A stretch of 64,000 nt of DNA from Solwaraspora sp. WMMD791 (GTDB lineage Bacteria; Actinomycetota; Actinomycetes; Mycobacteriales; Micromonosporaceae): contig NZ_CP120737.1 in NCBI RefSeq assembly GCF_029581195.1, forward strand, positions 2,891,001 through 2,955,000, read 5' to 3'. The position numbers and the translations under genes were made by a program. Positions 17,538-29,038 of this stretch are shown one piece after another. The notes under the pieces are model-generated. The model made no database searches. It worked only from the letters and a program-made list of their open reading frames with translations, and was not told the DNA's origin. Numbering within the stretch: position 1 is the stretch's first letter; each line of letters starts with the position of its first letter.

Positions 17538-18824
17538 TCAGCGCTGCGCCACGGTGGTGACCGCCTCGGCCACCTGTGTCGGGGACATCTGCCCGGCGAT
17601 CAGCTCGGCGACCCGGTCGTTGACCTCCTGGCCGACCGCCGGGGCGTAGGCCTGGTCCAGGTAGAGCTGGAAGCCGGTCGCCGCAGCGAGGGTCTCGGCG
17701 ACCAGCGCGAGGTTCGGGTCGGTGATGGCGTCCTCGGCACCGATGGTCACCGGCAGGAACGCACCCGTGGCGACCGCCCGACGCTGGTTGTCGACCTGGC
17801 TGATGAACTCCAGGAACCGCAGCGCGTCGTCGGGTGCGTCCCGGCCGACGGCGAAACCGCCACCACCGCCGAACGCGTCCGACGCCGAACCCGCGCCGCC
17901 GTCGACCGCCGGGAACGGGAAGAAGCCCAGATCCTCGCCGATGCCGCCCTCGACACCGGACGCCTCCTCCTGGACCGCCGGCGCCCACTGCCCCATCAGC
18001 TCCATCGCCGCCTGGCCGTTGCCCATCGCGGCGGCCTGGCCGTCGGGATCACCGTACGACGCGCCCAGGAAGCCCTGTTGGAACGGCTCGAGGGCGACCA
18101 GTTCGGCCAGCCGTTCGCCGGCGCCGATGAACGCCGGGGTGGTGAAGTCGTTGTCCTGCGCCGCCTGGTCGAGCGCGTCGAGGCCGCCGATGCGCATCGC
18201 CAGGTAGGCCCAGTAGTAGTGGCCCGGCCACTTCTCGCCCCCGGCCAGCGCGATCGGAGTGATCCCGGCGGACTTGAGCGCGCGCACGACGTCCAGGTAC
18301 TCGGCCCAGGTCTGCGGCGGCGCGTCCACTCCGGCGTCGGCGAACAGCGCCTTGTTGTACCAGAAGCCGACCATGCCGATGTCGAACGGAACGCCGTACA
18401 GTCGGCCGTCGACCTCGTACGGCAGGGTCGACGCCGGGGCGAGAATGTCCCGCCAGGGTGCGACGGCGTCGGTGATGTCCTTGCACAGTCCTGCTTCGAC
18501 CTGCTGGCGCAGCACCCCGCCGCCCCAGGTGTGGTACAGGTCCGGTGGGTTGCCGGCCTGGGTGACGGTGGTCAGGCGGGCCTTGAACGCCTCGTTCTCC
18601 AACGGCGTGACGGTGATCGTGACGCCGGTGTTCTGCGCCTGGAACTCCTCGGCCATCGCCGCCCAGACCGGCAGCATCGGGTCGGTGTTCTGGATGTGCC
18701 ACCAGTCGAAGCCGGGACCGCCGTCACCGTCGTCGCCGCCGCAGGCACCGAGCGCGAGCACGCCGGCGCCGAGGCCGGCCAGGCCCAGCAACGACCGGCG
18801 GGACAGGTGGATCGGACTCGCCAT
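17538..18824 (-). CDS. sugar-binding lipoprotein of the CUT1 ABC importer
   Basis: 428 residues from MASPIHLSRRSLLGLAGLGA. The leader has a twin-arginine motif (SRRSLLG) and the lipobox LALGAC. The mature protein follows the extracellular solute-binding family 1 pattern: FDWWHIQNTDPMLPVWAAMA, NPPDLYHTWGGG, YGVPFDIGMVGFWYNKALFA. The aromatic residues are typical of oligosaccharide pockets. It is divergently transcribed from the GH43 xylosidase, so xylo-oligosaccharides or arabinoxylan fragments are plausible ligands (inference from context). The frame continues upstream to 18905, but the leader begins naturally at 18824. Confidence 0.92.
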   Translation of the reverse strand: MASPIHLSRRSLLGLAGLGAGVLALGACGGDDGDGGPGFDWWHIQNTDPMLPVWAAMAEEFQAQNTGVTITVTPLENEAFKARLTTVTQAGNPPDLYHTWGGGVLRQQVEAGLCKDITDAVAPWRDILAPASTLPYEVDGRLYGVPFDIGMVGFWYNKALFADAGVDAPPQTWAEYLDVVRALKSAGITPIALAGGEKWPGHYYWAYLAMRIGGLDALDQAAQDNDFTTPAFIGAGERLAELVALEPFQQGFLGASYGDPDGQAAAMGNGQAAMELMGQWAPAVQEEASGVEGGIGEDLGFFPFPAVDGGAGSASDAFGGGGGFAVGRDAPDDALRFLEFISQVDNQRRAVATGAFLPVTIGAEDAITDPNLALVAETLAAATGFQLYLDQAYAPAVGQEVNDRVAELIAGQMSPTQVAEAVTTVAQR

Positions 18825-18887
18825 GCGCCGTCCCCTCACATGGGCGGGCGCGTCGCGGAGGACACGCACCGCCGTCGGATACCAAAT

Positions 18888-18899
18888 ACGATCGATCGT
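18888..18899. promoter_or_regulatory. 12-bp perfect palindrome in the divergent sugar-operon promoter region
   Basis: ACGATCGATCGT reads the same on both strands. It lies 64 bases upstream of the binding-protein start and about 200 bases upstream of the xylosidase start, a sensible place for a repressor site. No regulator gene is adjacent. Function inferred from position and symmetry. Confidence 0.35.
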
Positions 18900-18920
18900 G
18901 GTCACCGAGAATTTTCGCCG

Positions 18921-18936
18921 CTAGATCGACATCTAG
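18921..18936. promoter_or_regulatory. inverted repeat CTAGAT-N4-ATCTAG in the same region
   Basis: Six-base arms with a 4-base spacer form a perfect 16-bp dyad in an unusually AT-rich stretch (AATTTTCGCCGCTAGATCG). It lies about 97 bases upstream of the binding-protein start and 160 bases upstream of the xylosidase start. Candidate operator for the divergent promoters. Confidence 0.4.
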
Positions 18937-19044
18937 CAATGGCTGCGGTCACGCTACGACGGCATCACGCCAGGGTCAAGACCGAAATCCCGCTGCCATG
19001 AGCAGGAATCAATGCCTCCCGCAACGCCGATCCTGGTGGCATAC

Positions 19045-19054
19045 TTTCCGGAAA
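19045..19054. promoter_or_regulatory. palindrome TTTCCGGAAA followed by CTATCGAAA near the xylosidase start
   Basis: A 10-bp perfect palindrome 42 bases before the GH43 ATG, followed by a further GAAA half. Repeated GAAA/TTTC halves are reminiscent of operators of LacI- and ROK-type regulators of actinobacterial xylan genes. The position would overlap or follow the promoter. Assignment to a particular regulator is inference. Confidence 0.45.
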
Positions 19055-19096
19055 ACTATCGAAATGGCGCCGCAGCTCGAGCCCGGAGGACCACTC

Positions 19097-20722
19097 ATGC
19101 CGACCGACACGACCGAAGTAGCCACCTCGGCCCGGGTCATCACCAATCCCGTGCTGCGCGGGTTCTACCCTGACCCGTCGGTGCTGCGCGTCGGCGACGA
19201 CTACTACCTCGCCACCTCGACGTTCGAGTGGTACCCCGGCGTTACCCTGCACCACTCGCGGGACCTCGTGCACTGGCGCCCGATCGGCGGGGTGCTCACC
19301 GAACGCCGACTACTGGACCTGACCGGAGCGGGCGACTCCTGCGGTGTCTGGGCGCCCGACCTGACGTACGCACACGGGCTGTTCCACCTCGTCTACAGTG
19401 ATGTGTCCAGCTTCGCCAGCGGCTACTGGGACCCGCAGAACTACCTGATCACCGCGCCGTCGATCGACGGACCCTGGTCCGACCCGGTGCGGCTGCACGC
19501 CCACGGGTTCGACGCCTCGCTGTTCCACGACGACGACGGCAGCACCTGGCTGCTGGCGATGACCGCCGACTGGCGGCCCGGCCGGGACCGCTTCGGCGGC
19601 ATCGAGATCCAGCGCTACGACCGGGAAACCCAGCGACTAGTCGGCGCGCCGACCACCATCTTCACCGGTACGTCGGCCGGGCTCACCGAGGGACCGCACG
19701 TCTACCGGCACGACGGCTGGTACTACCTGGTCACCGCCGAAGGCGGCACCAGCTGGGAGCATCGGGTCACCGTCGCCCGGTCCCGGTCGTTGCACGGGCC
19801 CTACGAAGCCGACCCGCAGGGTGCGATGCTCACCTCGGTCGGGCGTCCCGAGCTGCCTCTGCAGAAGGCCGGGCACGGCAGTCTGGTGCGCACGCCGGGC
19901 GGCGAGTGGTACCTCGCCTACCTGGTCGCCCGGCCGTACACCCCGCTCGGTCGCTGCGTCCTCGGCCGGGAGACCGCCATCGCGCGGGTCGACTGGTCCG
20001 CCGACGGCTGGCCACGGGTCGCCGGGCAGCTCCCGGCCGAGCAGGTCCCCGCCCCCGACCTGCCGGCACACCCCTGGCCCGCCGAGCCGGAGACCGACCA
20101 CTTCGACAGCCCGCAGCTCGGTCCACGCTGGGCCACGTTGCGCCGGCCGGCTACGCCGGACTGGCTCGACCTGACCAGCCGCCCGTCGCACCTGCGCGTC
20201 GTCGGTGGCCAGTCACCGGTCGGTCGACAGCGCCCCAGCCTGGTGGCCCGCCGGGTGGGCGCGTCGCGCTGCGTGTTCGACACCGTCGTCGAGTTCCGCG
20301 CGGACACCCCGCGCCAGCTGGCCGGGGTCACCGGCTACTACAACACCGAGAACTGGCACTACGCGTACATCACCCGTACCGACGACGGACGCCAGGAGTT
20401 GCAGCTGCTCAGCTGTGACAGCGGGCGCCGCCGGGCCTACCCGCAGGTCAGCGTCGACGTCACCGACGTCGACCGGCTCGGCCTGCGGGTGGTGTTCGAC
20501 GGCCCGGTGCTGCGGTTCGGCTACCACCGCGGCGACCAGTGGCGGGAGATTCCGGTGGAGCTCGACGCGACGATCCTGTCCGACGAGTACGCCGCCCGGA
20601 TGACCGACGGCGAGCCGGAGGCGTGGGGGTTCACCGGCGCGTTCGTCGGCCTCTGGGTGCAGGACATCGGCAACGACGGCGGCTACGCCGACTTCGACCA
20701 CGCCAGCTACCGGGAGCAGTGA
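19097..20722 (+). CDS. GH43 family beta-xylosidase (GH43_11-like)
   Basis: 541 residues from MPTDTTEVATSARVITNPVL with GGAGGA at 19085-19090; an upstream in-frame ATG at 18998 has no ribosome-binding site. The five-bladed propeller carries the catalytic base Asp26 (RGFYPDPSVLRVGDDYYLAT), the pKa-tuning Asp139 (GFDASLFHDDDG) and the general acid Glu198 (GLTEGPHVYRHDGWYY). A C-terminal beta-sandwich begins near residue 330 (DHFDSPQLGPRWATLRRP), typical of XynB-type xylosidases. There is no signal peptide, so it acts inside the cell on imported xylo-oligosaccharides, matching the divergent importer. Some members also have alpha-arabinofuranosidase activity. Confidence 0.92.
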   Translation: MPTDTTEVATSARVITNPVLRGFYPDPSVLRVGDDYYLATSTFEWYPGVTLHHSRDLVHWRPIGGVLTERRLLDLTGAGDSCGVWAPDLTYAHGLFHLVYSDVSSFASGYWDPQNYLITAPSIDGPWSDPVRLHAHGFDASLFHDDDGSTWLLAMTADWRPGRDRFGGIEIQRYDRETQRLVGAPTTIFTGTSAGLTEGPHVYRHDGWYYLVTAEGGTSWEHRVTVARSRSLHGPYEADPQGAMLTSVGRPELPLQKAGHGSLVRTPGGEWYLAYLVARPYTPLGRCVLGRETAIARVDWSADGWPRVAGQLPAEQVPAPDLPAHPWPAEPETDHFDSPQLGPRWATLRRPATPDWLDLTSRPSHLRVVGGQSPVGRQRPSLVARRVGASRCVFDTVVEFRADTPRQLAGVTGYYNTENWHYAYITRTDDGRQELQLLSCDSGRRRAYPQVSVDVTDVDRLGLRVVFDGPVLRFGYHRGDQWREIPVELDATILSDEYAARMTDGEPEAWGFTGAFVGLWVQDIGNDGGYADFDHASYREQ

Positions 20723-20742
20723 GCCCGGCCGCACGGCCGGGC
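20723..20742. terminator. hairpin between convergent xylosidase and SDR genes
   Basis: GCCCGGCCG (20723-20731) pairs perfectly with CGGCCGGGC (20734-20742), leaving a 2-base nominal loop (a tetraloop if the last pair opens). It immediately follows the xylosidase stop and lies 23 bases beyond the SDR stop, so it can serve both directions. Confidence 0.7.
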
Positions 20743-20764
20743 ACCGCCCGACACAGCCGCCGCC

Positions 20765-21523
20765 TCAGCGGGCCCCACCGTTGACGTACAGTGTCTGTCC
20801 GCTGACGTAGGACGCGTCGTCACTGGCGAGGAAGGCGATGACCGCCGCGATCTCCGCTGGCTGACCGACCCGGCGCAACGGTGTCTGCTCGGCCACCTGT
20901 CGGCGGTGCTCCTCGGGGTCCACGCCGATGCGGTCGGCGACCGCCGCGGTCATCGCCGTGGCCACGTAGCCGGGGGCGACGGCGTTCACGTTGATGTTGT
21001 ACGGCCCCAGCTCGATCGCCAGGGTCGCGGTGAGACCCTGCACCCCGGCCTTCGCCGCCGCGTAGTTGACCTGGCCACGGTTGCCCAGCGCGGACCGGCT
21101 GCTCAGGTTGACGATCTTGCCGTACCGGGCCGGGACCATGTGCCGCTGCGCCGCCCGGCAGCAGTGGAACATGCTCGACAGGTTGGTCCGCAGCACGGCG
21201 TCCCAGTCGTCGACCGGCATCTTGAACAGCATGTTGTCCCGGGTGATCCCGGCGTTGTTGACCAGGATGTCGATCCGACCATGGTCGGCCGCCAAGCGGT
21301 CGATCATGGCGTCGACGGCCACCGGGTCGGTCACGTCGCAGCCGACAGCGACCGCCGCACCACCAGCGGCGACGATCTCGTCGACCACCGGCTGGGCCCG
21401 CTGTGCGCTCAGGTCGACCAGCACCACGGTGGCACCCTCGTCGGCCAACCGCGTGGCGGTGGCGGCCCCGATCCCCTGGGCGGCTCCGGTGACCACGGCG
21501 ACCCGGCCGGTGAACCTGTCCAT
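20765..21523 (-). CDS. short-chain dehydrogenase/reductase, FabG/PhaB-like
   Basis: 252 residues from MDRFTGRVAVVTGAAQGIGA. It has the cofactor loop TGAAQGIG, NNAG (LVNNAGITRDNMLF), the catalytic Ser-Tyr-Lys set in NLSSRSALGNRGQVNYAAAK, and the closing YVSGQTLYVNGGAR. The sequence is close to 3-oxoacyl-ACP and acetoacetyl-CoA reductases (FabG/PhaB), which use NADPH, but the substrate cannot be fixed from sequence because no other fatty-acid or PHB gene is nearby. The longer upstream frame to 21943 is read-through from the MFS region. Confidence 0.9.
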   Translation of the reverse strand: MDRFTGRVAVVTGAAQGIGAATATRLADEGATVVLVDLSAQRAQPVVDEIVAAGGAAVAVGCDVTDPVAVDAMIDRLAADHGRIDILVNNAGITRDNMLFKMPVDDWDAVLRTNLSSMFHCCRAAQRHMVPARYGKIVNLSSRSALGNRGQVNYAAAKAGVQGLTATLAIELGPYNINVNAVAPGYVATAMTAAVADRIGVDPEEHRRQVAEQTPLRRVGQPAEIAAVIAFLASDDASYVSGQTLYVNGGAR

Positions 21524-21566
21524 CGAGCGACTCCTTCGGCGCACGTCGGTACCGGCGGGAGAACGC

Positions 21567-21616
21567 GCCGGCGCAGACCGTCGTAGTCGGCGCCGACCGA
21601 TGTGCCGGCGCAGACC
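21567..21616. repeat. 13-bp direct repeat between SDR and MFS genes
   Basis: GCCGGCGCAGACC occurs at 21567-21579 and 21604-21616. The 116-base gap also holds several GCCGGCG/CGCCGGC elements. It could be a local duplication or a regulator half-site pair upstream of the SDR gene. Confidence 0.35.
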
Positions 21617-21639
21617 ATTGTGCCGGTGCCGGCGGGCGC

Positions 21640-22926
21640 TCAGGGAGTGGGATCCCGGGCGTCGTAACGGGCGAACCCCGGCTGGTAGCGGGCCAGCGCC
21701 ACCAGCACCAGCAGACAGGCCGTGCCACCGGCGATCGCGGCCAGCGCCTCCCCGGTCAGTTGCGCGGTCGTGCCCAGCACCAGCTGGCCCAGTTGCGGGC
21801 CACCGGCGACCACCACGATGAAGACCCCCTGCAGCCGGCCGCGCAGGGCGTCCGGCGTCGCCGCCTGCAGGATCGTCATCCGGAACACGGAACTGACCGC
21901 ATCGGCCGCGCCCGCCAGCACCAGCACCGCCACCGCGAGCCAAAGTGACGAACCCGCGCCGCCGCCGGGTACCGGGCCGGGCGACGCGGCGACGACCAGT
22001 CCGAACGCGACGATCGTCGCACCCCAGGCCGCCACCGACAGCAGCACCGCCAGACCCTGCCGACGGACCGCGCCCAGCGGACCGGAGAACAGGTTGGCCG
22101 TGACGGTACCGGCAGCGATGGCGGCGCTGAGCAGACCGACGGTGGTCGCCCCGCCGCCCAGCGCGGTCGCCCCGATCGCCGGGAACAGCACCCGTGGCAT
22201 GGCGAACACCATCGCGGCCAGGTCGACCAGAAACGTCATCCGTACGTTGGGTCGGGTGCCGAGGAATCGCAGGCCCTCCCAGACCGACGCCAACCCGGCC
22301 CGGCGGACCTCACCCTCCGGCGGCACCGGCGGCAACGCCACCAGGGTCGCCAACGCCACCGCCACCAACGCCACTTCGACGGCGTACGTCGCCGAGTAGC
22401 CCCACCAGCCGACCAGGGCCCCGGCGACCAGCGGACCGACCGTGTACGACAGGCCCATCGACAGGCCGGTGAGGGCGTTCGCCGCCGGCAGCAGGCCGAC
22501 CGGCAGCAGCCGGGGCACGATCGCCGTACGGGCCGGATTGTTGACCGCGAACAGCGCGTTCTGTACCGCCACCAGGCCGTAGAGCAGTCCGACGCTGCCG
22601 ACGTCGAACCATGCCTGGGCGGTGAAGCCCACTCCGACCAGCAGCAGGCCGGTCGAGGTGGTCACCACCACCCGACGCCGGTCGTAGGCGTCGACGATCG
22701 CACCGCCGTACAGGCCGAACGCCACCAGCGGCACCAGCGCGAACAGCCCCACCAGGCCGACGTTGAAGGTCGAACCGGTGATGTCGTAGATCTGCAGGCT
22801 CACCGCGACAGTGGTCAGGCCGGTGCCGATCGCCGACAGCGAGGTGCCGAGCCACATCCGGCGGTACGGGACACTGGACCGCAGCGGACTGAGGTCGATC
22901 AGAAGGCGAGGCACGCCCGGCATCAT
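21640..22926 (-). CDS. MFS exporter, EntS-like
   Basis: About 428 residues. The start is uncertain between GTG 22941 and the paired ATGs at 22926 and 22923. Twelve hydrophobic segments are expected; the first loop PLVAFGLYGGAIVDAYDRRRV carries the MFS motif-A-like D-R-R-R. The overall pattern (LIDLSPLRSSVPYRRMWLG at the N-terminus, then AVSLQIYDITGSTFNVGL) is that of the EntS/DHA3 drug or siderophore exporters common in actinobacteria. No siderophore or antibiotic gene is adjacent, so the substrate is unknown. Confidence 0.85.
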   Translation of the reverse strand: MMPGVPRLLIDLSPLRSSVPYRRMWLGTSLSAIGTGLTTVAVSLQIYDITGSTFNVGLVGLFALVPLVAFGLYGGAIVDAYDRRRVVVTTSTGLLLVGVGFTAQAWFDVGSVGLLYGLVAVQNALFAVNNPARTAIVPRLLPVGLLPAANALTGLSMGLSYTVGPLVAGALVGWWGYSATYAVEVALVAVALATLVALPPVPPEGEVRRAGLASVWEGLRFLGTRPNVRMTFLVDLAAMVFAMPRVLFPAIGATALGGGATTVGLLSAAIAAGTVTANLFSGPLGAVRRQGLAVLLSVAAWGATIVAFGLVVAASPGPVPGGGAGSSLWLAVAVLVLAGAADAVSSVFRMTILQAATPDALRGRLQGVFIVVVAGGPQLGQLVLGTTAQLTGEALAAIAGGTACLLVLVALARYQPGFARYDARDPTP

Positions 22927-22981
22927 GCCGGTCCAGCTCACGACGGTCGCGGCCGCCTCGGCGGATCGCCGGCGGACCGGG

Positions 22982-23257
22982 TCAGCCGCCGGCGACCGAC
23001 GGGATCACCTGCACCTGGGCGCCGTCCGGGACCGGGGTGTCCAGACCGCCACTGTGCCGGTGGTCGGCGCCGTCGACGTAGACGTTGACGTACCGGCGGA
23101 TCTGGCCCTGCTCGTCGCGGATCCGGCGGGCCAGGCGCGGCCAGCGCTCGGTCACCTCGTCGAGGACCGCGCGCAGGGTGCCGCAGGCCGCTACGGCCAG
23201 CCGCGCCTGGCCGTCGCTGTCGGCCCGCAGCGCCCCCGGCAGCAGCAGGGTAACCAC
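22982..23257 (-). CDS. MoaD/ThiS-like ubiquitin-fold sulfur-carrier protein
   Basis: 91 residues from a GTG that directly follows the TGA of the upstream gene. It has a beta-grasp pattern: VTLLLPGALRADSDGQARLA, then LRAVLDEVTERWPRLARRIR, then QIRRYVNVYVDGAD, ending in VQVIPSVAGG. The terminal Gly-Gly is the feature that MoaD, ThiS and archaeal SAMP proteins use for adenylation and thiocarboxylate formation. No moaE, thiG or molybdenum cofactor gene is nearby. Instead it is paired with a beta-propeller protein, a pairing I associate with several actinobacterial genomes. Probably a sulfur carrier or protein modifier of unknown purpose. Confidence 0.85.
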   Translation of the reverse strand: MVTLLLPGALRADSDGQARLAVAACGTLRAVLDEVTERWPRLARRIRDEQGQIRRYVNVYVDGADHRHSGGLDTPVPDGAQVQVIPSVAGG

Positions 23258-24358
23258 TCAGACCACCGCCGCGCGGACGCAGAGCACGTCGGGCAGGGCG
23301 GTGGCGACGGCCCGCCACGAGTCGCCCTCGTCCCGGCTGGCGAAGACGTCGCCGCTGCGGGAGCCGAAGTAGACCCCGGCGGTCGGCGCGTCGTCAGTGG
23401 TCAACGCGTCCCGCAGCACCACCGGGTAGTAGGGATGCTCCGGCAGGCCCGCCGTCAACGGTTGCCAACTCGCGCCGGCGTCGGCGGACCGGAACACCCG
23501 ACAGCGGTGGTCGACCGGGAACCGCTGCGCGTCGGCGGTCAACGGGAAGGTGTAGATCACCCCGGACCGGTGCGGGTGTGCGGCGATCGGGAAGCCGAAG
23601 TCGCTGGGCAGCCCGTCGGCGATCGACGACCAGGTGGCCCCGGCGTCGTCCGAGCGGTAGACGCCGTGGTGGTTCTGCGCGTACAGCCGGTCCGGGTCGA
23701 CGGCGTCGCGGGCCACCTTGTGCACGCACTGACCGAACTCGGGCCACTCGTCGGGCAGGAAGTAGGCCCGGATGCCGGTGTTGCCCGGTGCCCAGCTCGC
23801 CCCAGCGTCGCCGGTGCGGTAGACACCGCCGGTCGACATGGCGACCAGCACGGTGGCCGGGTCGCGGGGGTCGGGCAGGACCGTGTGGATCGCCTGACCA
23901 CCGAACCCGGCACCCCACTGGGACCGGTGCGGGTGGTCCCACAGCTGTCGGACCAGCTCGAAGGTGACCCCGCCGTCGGTCGACCGGAACAGCGCCGACG
24001 GCTGGCTGCCGGCGTACACCACGTCGGGCTCGGCCGGTGACGCCGGCACCAGCTGCCAGACCCGGTCCAGGGCGGTCGCGGTGTCGGCGGGGAACGCCAC
24101 CGGCGGCTGCGGAGGCTCCGACCAGGTGCGCCCCAGGTCGTCGCTGACGCTCACGCTCGGCCCGAAATGGGAGTTGGTGACCGAGGCGAGCAGCCGGGGC
24201 ACCGCCCGACGGGTGTCGACCGCGACGGCGTACACGGCGGTCATCGGCAGGTGCGGGCCGGTCACCTGCCAACTACGCCGGTCGTCGTCGCTGGTGGCGA
24301 GGAACAGGCCCTTCGCCGTGCCGACGGCGAGCAGCACTCGCGTACCTGGTGTCCCCAT
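23258..24358 (-). CDS. BNR/Asp-box beta-propeller protein, sialidase-like fold
   Basis: 366 residues from MGTPGTRVLLAVGTAKGLFL with no signal peptide. Repeated Asp-box motifs (S-x-D-x-G-x-x-W) appear at SVSDDLGRTWSEP, RSTDGGVTFELV, RTGDAGASWAPG, RSDDAGATWSSI, RSADAGASWQPL and ASRDEGDSWRAV. That implies six or seven propeller blades. The family is often labelled exo-alpha-sialidase or glycosyl hydrolase, but the sialidase Arg triad and nucleophile Tyr are not evident, so a binding or scaffold propeller is more likely. It is directly adjacent to the MoaD-like gene and co-transcribed with it. Cytoplasmic by sequence. Confidence 0.88.
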   Translation of the reverse strand: MGTPGTRVLLAVGTAKGLFLATSDDDRRSWQVTGPHLPMTAVYAVAVDTRRAVPRLLASVTNSHFGPSVSVSDDLGRTWSEPPQPPVAFPADTATALDRVWQLVPASPAEPDVVYAGSQPSALFRSTDGGVTFELVRQLWDHPHRSQWGAGFGGQAIHTVLPDPRDPATVLVAMSTGGVYRTGDAGASWAPGNTGIRAYFLPDEWPEFGQCVHKVARDAVDPDRLYAQNHHGVYRSDDAGATWSSIADGLPSDFGFPIAAHPHRSGVIYTFPLTADAQRFPVDHRCRVFRSADAGASWQPLTAGLPEHPYYPVVLRDALTTDDAPTAGVYFGSRSGDVFASRDEGDSWRAVATALPDVLCVRAAVV

Positions 24359-24437
24359 TGATCACCCTCCGGTCGCTGACGCCGACGGCCGTCGTCGGCC
24401 CGACCGGAGTATGCCGAACCCGACCGACAGTTTCCGG

Positions 24438-24473
24438 CCGGCCGATCCGAGCTGGTCAGGCCGGATCGGCCGG
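24438..24473 (-). terminator. hairpin downstream of the unknown 176-residue gene
   Basis: An 11-bp perfect stem (24438-24448 with 24463-24473) and 14-base loop lie 5 bases beyond the stop of the minus-strand gene ending at 24478, and 79 bases before the start of the propeller gene, so the two are separately transcribed. Confidence 0.7.
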
Positions 24474-24477
24474 GGGC

Positions 24478-25008
24478 TCAGGCCGGCTCGGCAGGGGTGG
24501 CGAAGCCGTACCGCTCGGCGTGGTCGGGATCGGCCGGGTCGATCTGGCGCAGCCCCTCGTCGGCCAACCGCTTGTTGATCTCGTCGAGGTGGTCGCGAAC
24601 CAGCCGGGCCTCCTCCTCGGTGGTCCGACCACGGTGCGGCTTGCCCGCGTGCTCCAGGGTCGCGTAGTCGATCCGCTCGGCCGACTTGCGGGTGGTCCTG
24701 GCCGGCTTGACCCGCTCGGCGGTACGCAGCAACTGGGCCATGGGCACGTCGGTGGCGAGCGAGTCGAACTCGCTGGCGGTCAGCGTCACCCGGCGTGGCT
24801 CGCCGTCGCCCTGCCCGTCGTGGATCTCCACCACGGCGACGTCGAGCGCCGCGTCGTCGATGCTGTCCACCTCGTCGGGCCGCGCCTCCAGCCGCACCGG
24901 GCCGGCGACCAGGTCCGGGTGCTCCAGCACGACCACCCGTACCACCTCGTCGCCCGGCTCCAGAACTGCACCGCTGAAATCGGAGACGTACACCGTCTTC
25001 CTGCCCAT
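24478..25008 (-). CDS. conserved-looking hypothetical protein
   Basis: 176 residues from MGRKTVYVSDFSGAVLEPGD. The N-terminus resembles that of a widespread small actinobacterial protein beginning K-T-V-Y-V-S-D. The middle holds RRVTLTASEFDSLATDVPMA, and the C-terminal half is charged and helical (TTEEEARLVRDHLDEINKRL). No membrane segment, signal peptide or catalytic motif is seen. The start is set at the ATG with family-like sequence; the open frame continues to 25191. It is divergent from metH, with about 260 bases between the two starts that contain the metH leader. Function not recognised. Confidence 0.7.
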   Translation of the reverse strand: MGRKTVYVSDFSGAVLEPGDEVVRVVVLEHPDLVAGPVRLEARPDEVDSIDDAALDVAVVEIHDGQGDGEPRRVTLTASEFDSLATDVPMAQLLRTAERVKPARTTRKSAERIDYATLEHAGKPHRGRTTEEEARLVRDHLDEINKRLADEGLRQIDPADPDHAERYGFATPAEPA

Positions 25009-25142
25009 GTCGTTACATCTCCCGTCGGTCCGGTGGCCGCCCTGACGCGGTGGGCGGCCCAGCCGGTGAACGAAGCTACCCGACAGGTGTGCGAAGGGCA
25101 CGGCAGCCGTGCTGCGGGTGTGTCCGGGCCCGCAGGGGTAGA

Positions 25143-25230
25143 CTCGACGCGAGGTCGAGAGGCGCTGCGACGGGCGTGGAGCGCCCGCCACGCTCGGCCG
25201 CGATCACGACCCGCCAGCGGGGGCGTGACC
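25143..25230 (+). promoter_or_regulatory. probable S-adenosylhomocysteine (SAH) riboswitch in the metH leader
   Basis: The leader carries the SAH-riboswitch layout. P1: 25153-25159 pairs with 25193-25199 (7 pairs, one G-U). Between the arms is the conserved GGCGCTGCGAC (25161-25171). P2: 25171-25176 pairs with 25182-25187. GCCACGCTCGG closes P1. Downstream, a hairpin (25204-25208 with 25224-25228) exposes CAGCG (25215-25219), which is complementary to CGCTG (25163-25167), giving the pseudoknot. A competing hairpin, 25143-25148 with 25154-25159, would break P1. SAH riboswitches in other bacteria turn on metH and ahcY when SAH builds up. Match judged by eye, not by covariance model. Confidence 0.7.
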
Positions 25231-25270
25231 AGTGAACAAGGGCGCCTCCGGACTGTACGGAGGTAGCCAG

Positions 25271-28927
<3,657 letters not shown>

Positions 28928-28971
28928 GCCTGCACCGGCCGCACTCTCGACGGCCGGCACCGGACGCAGAG

Positions 28972-29016
28972 CCGGTCGGGGTGTCCGCGACCCGTCGTCG
29001 CGGACACCCCGACCGG
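28972..29016. terminator. 20-bp perfect hairpin between convergent metH and lipoprotein genes
   Basis: Bases 28972-28991 pair without mismatch with 28997-29016 around a 5-base loop. It lies 45 bases after the metH stop and 23 bases beyond the stop of the opposing gene, so it is a bidirectional terminator and one of the strongest hairpins in the window. Confidence 0.9.
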
Positions 29017-29038
29017 GATCGCCGGTGGCTGGGGAGGG

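Noticed and set aside
18998-19096. Longer N-terminus for the GH43 xylosidase
   Set aside because: No ribosome-binding site and sequence unlike GH43 proteins; it would also place the TTTCCGGAAA palindrome inside the coding region.
23258-24358. Sialidase activity for the Asp-box propeller
   Set aside because: Asp boxes are structural and common to many propellers; the sialidase Arg triad and Tyr/Glu pair are not apparent and there is no secretion signal.
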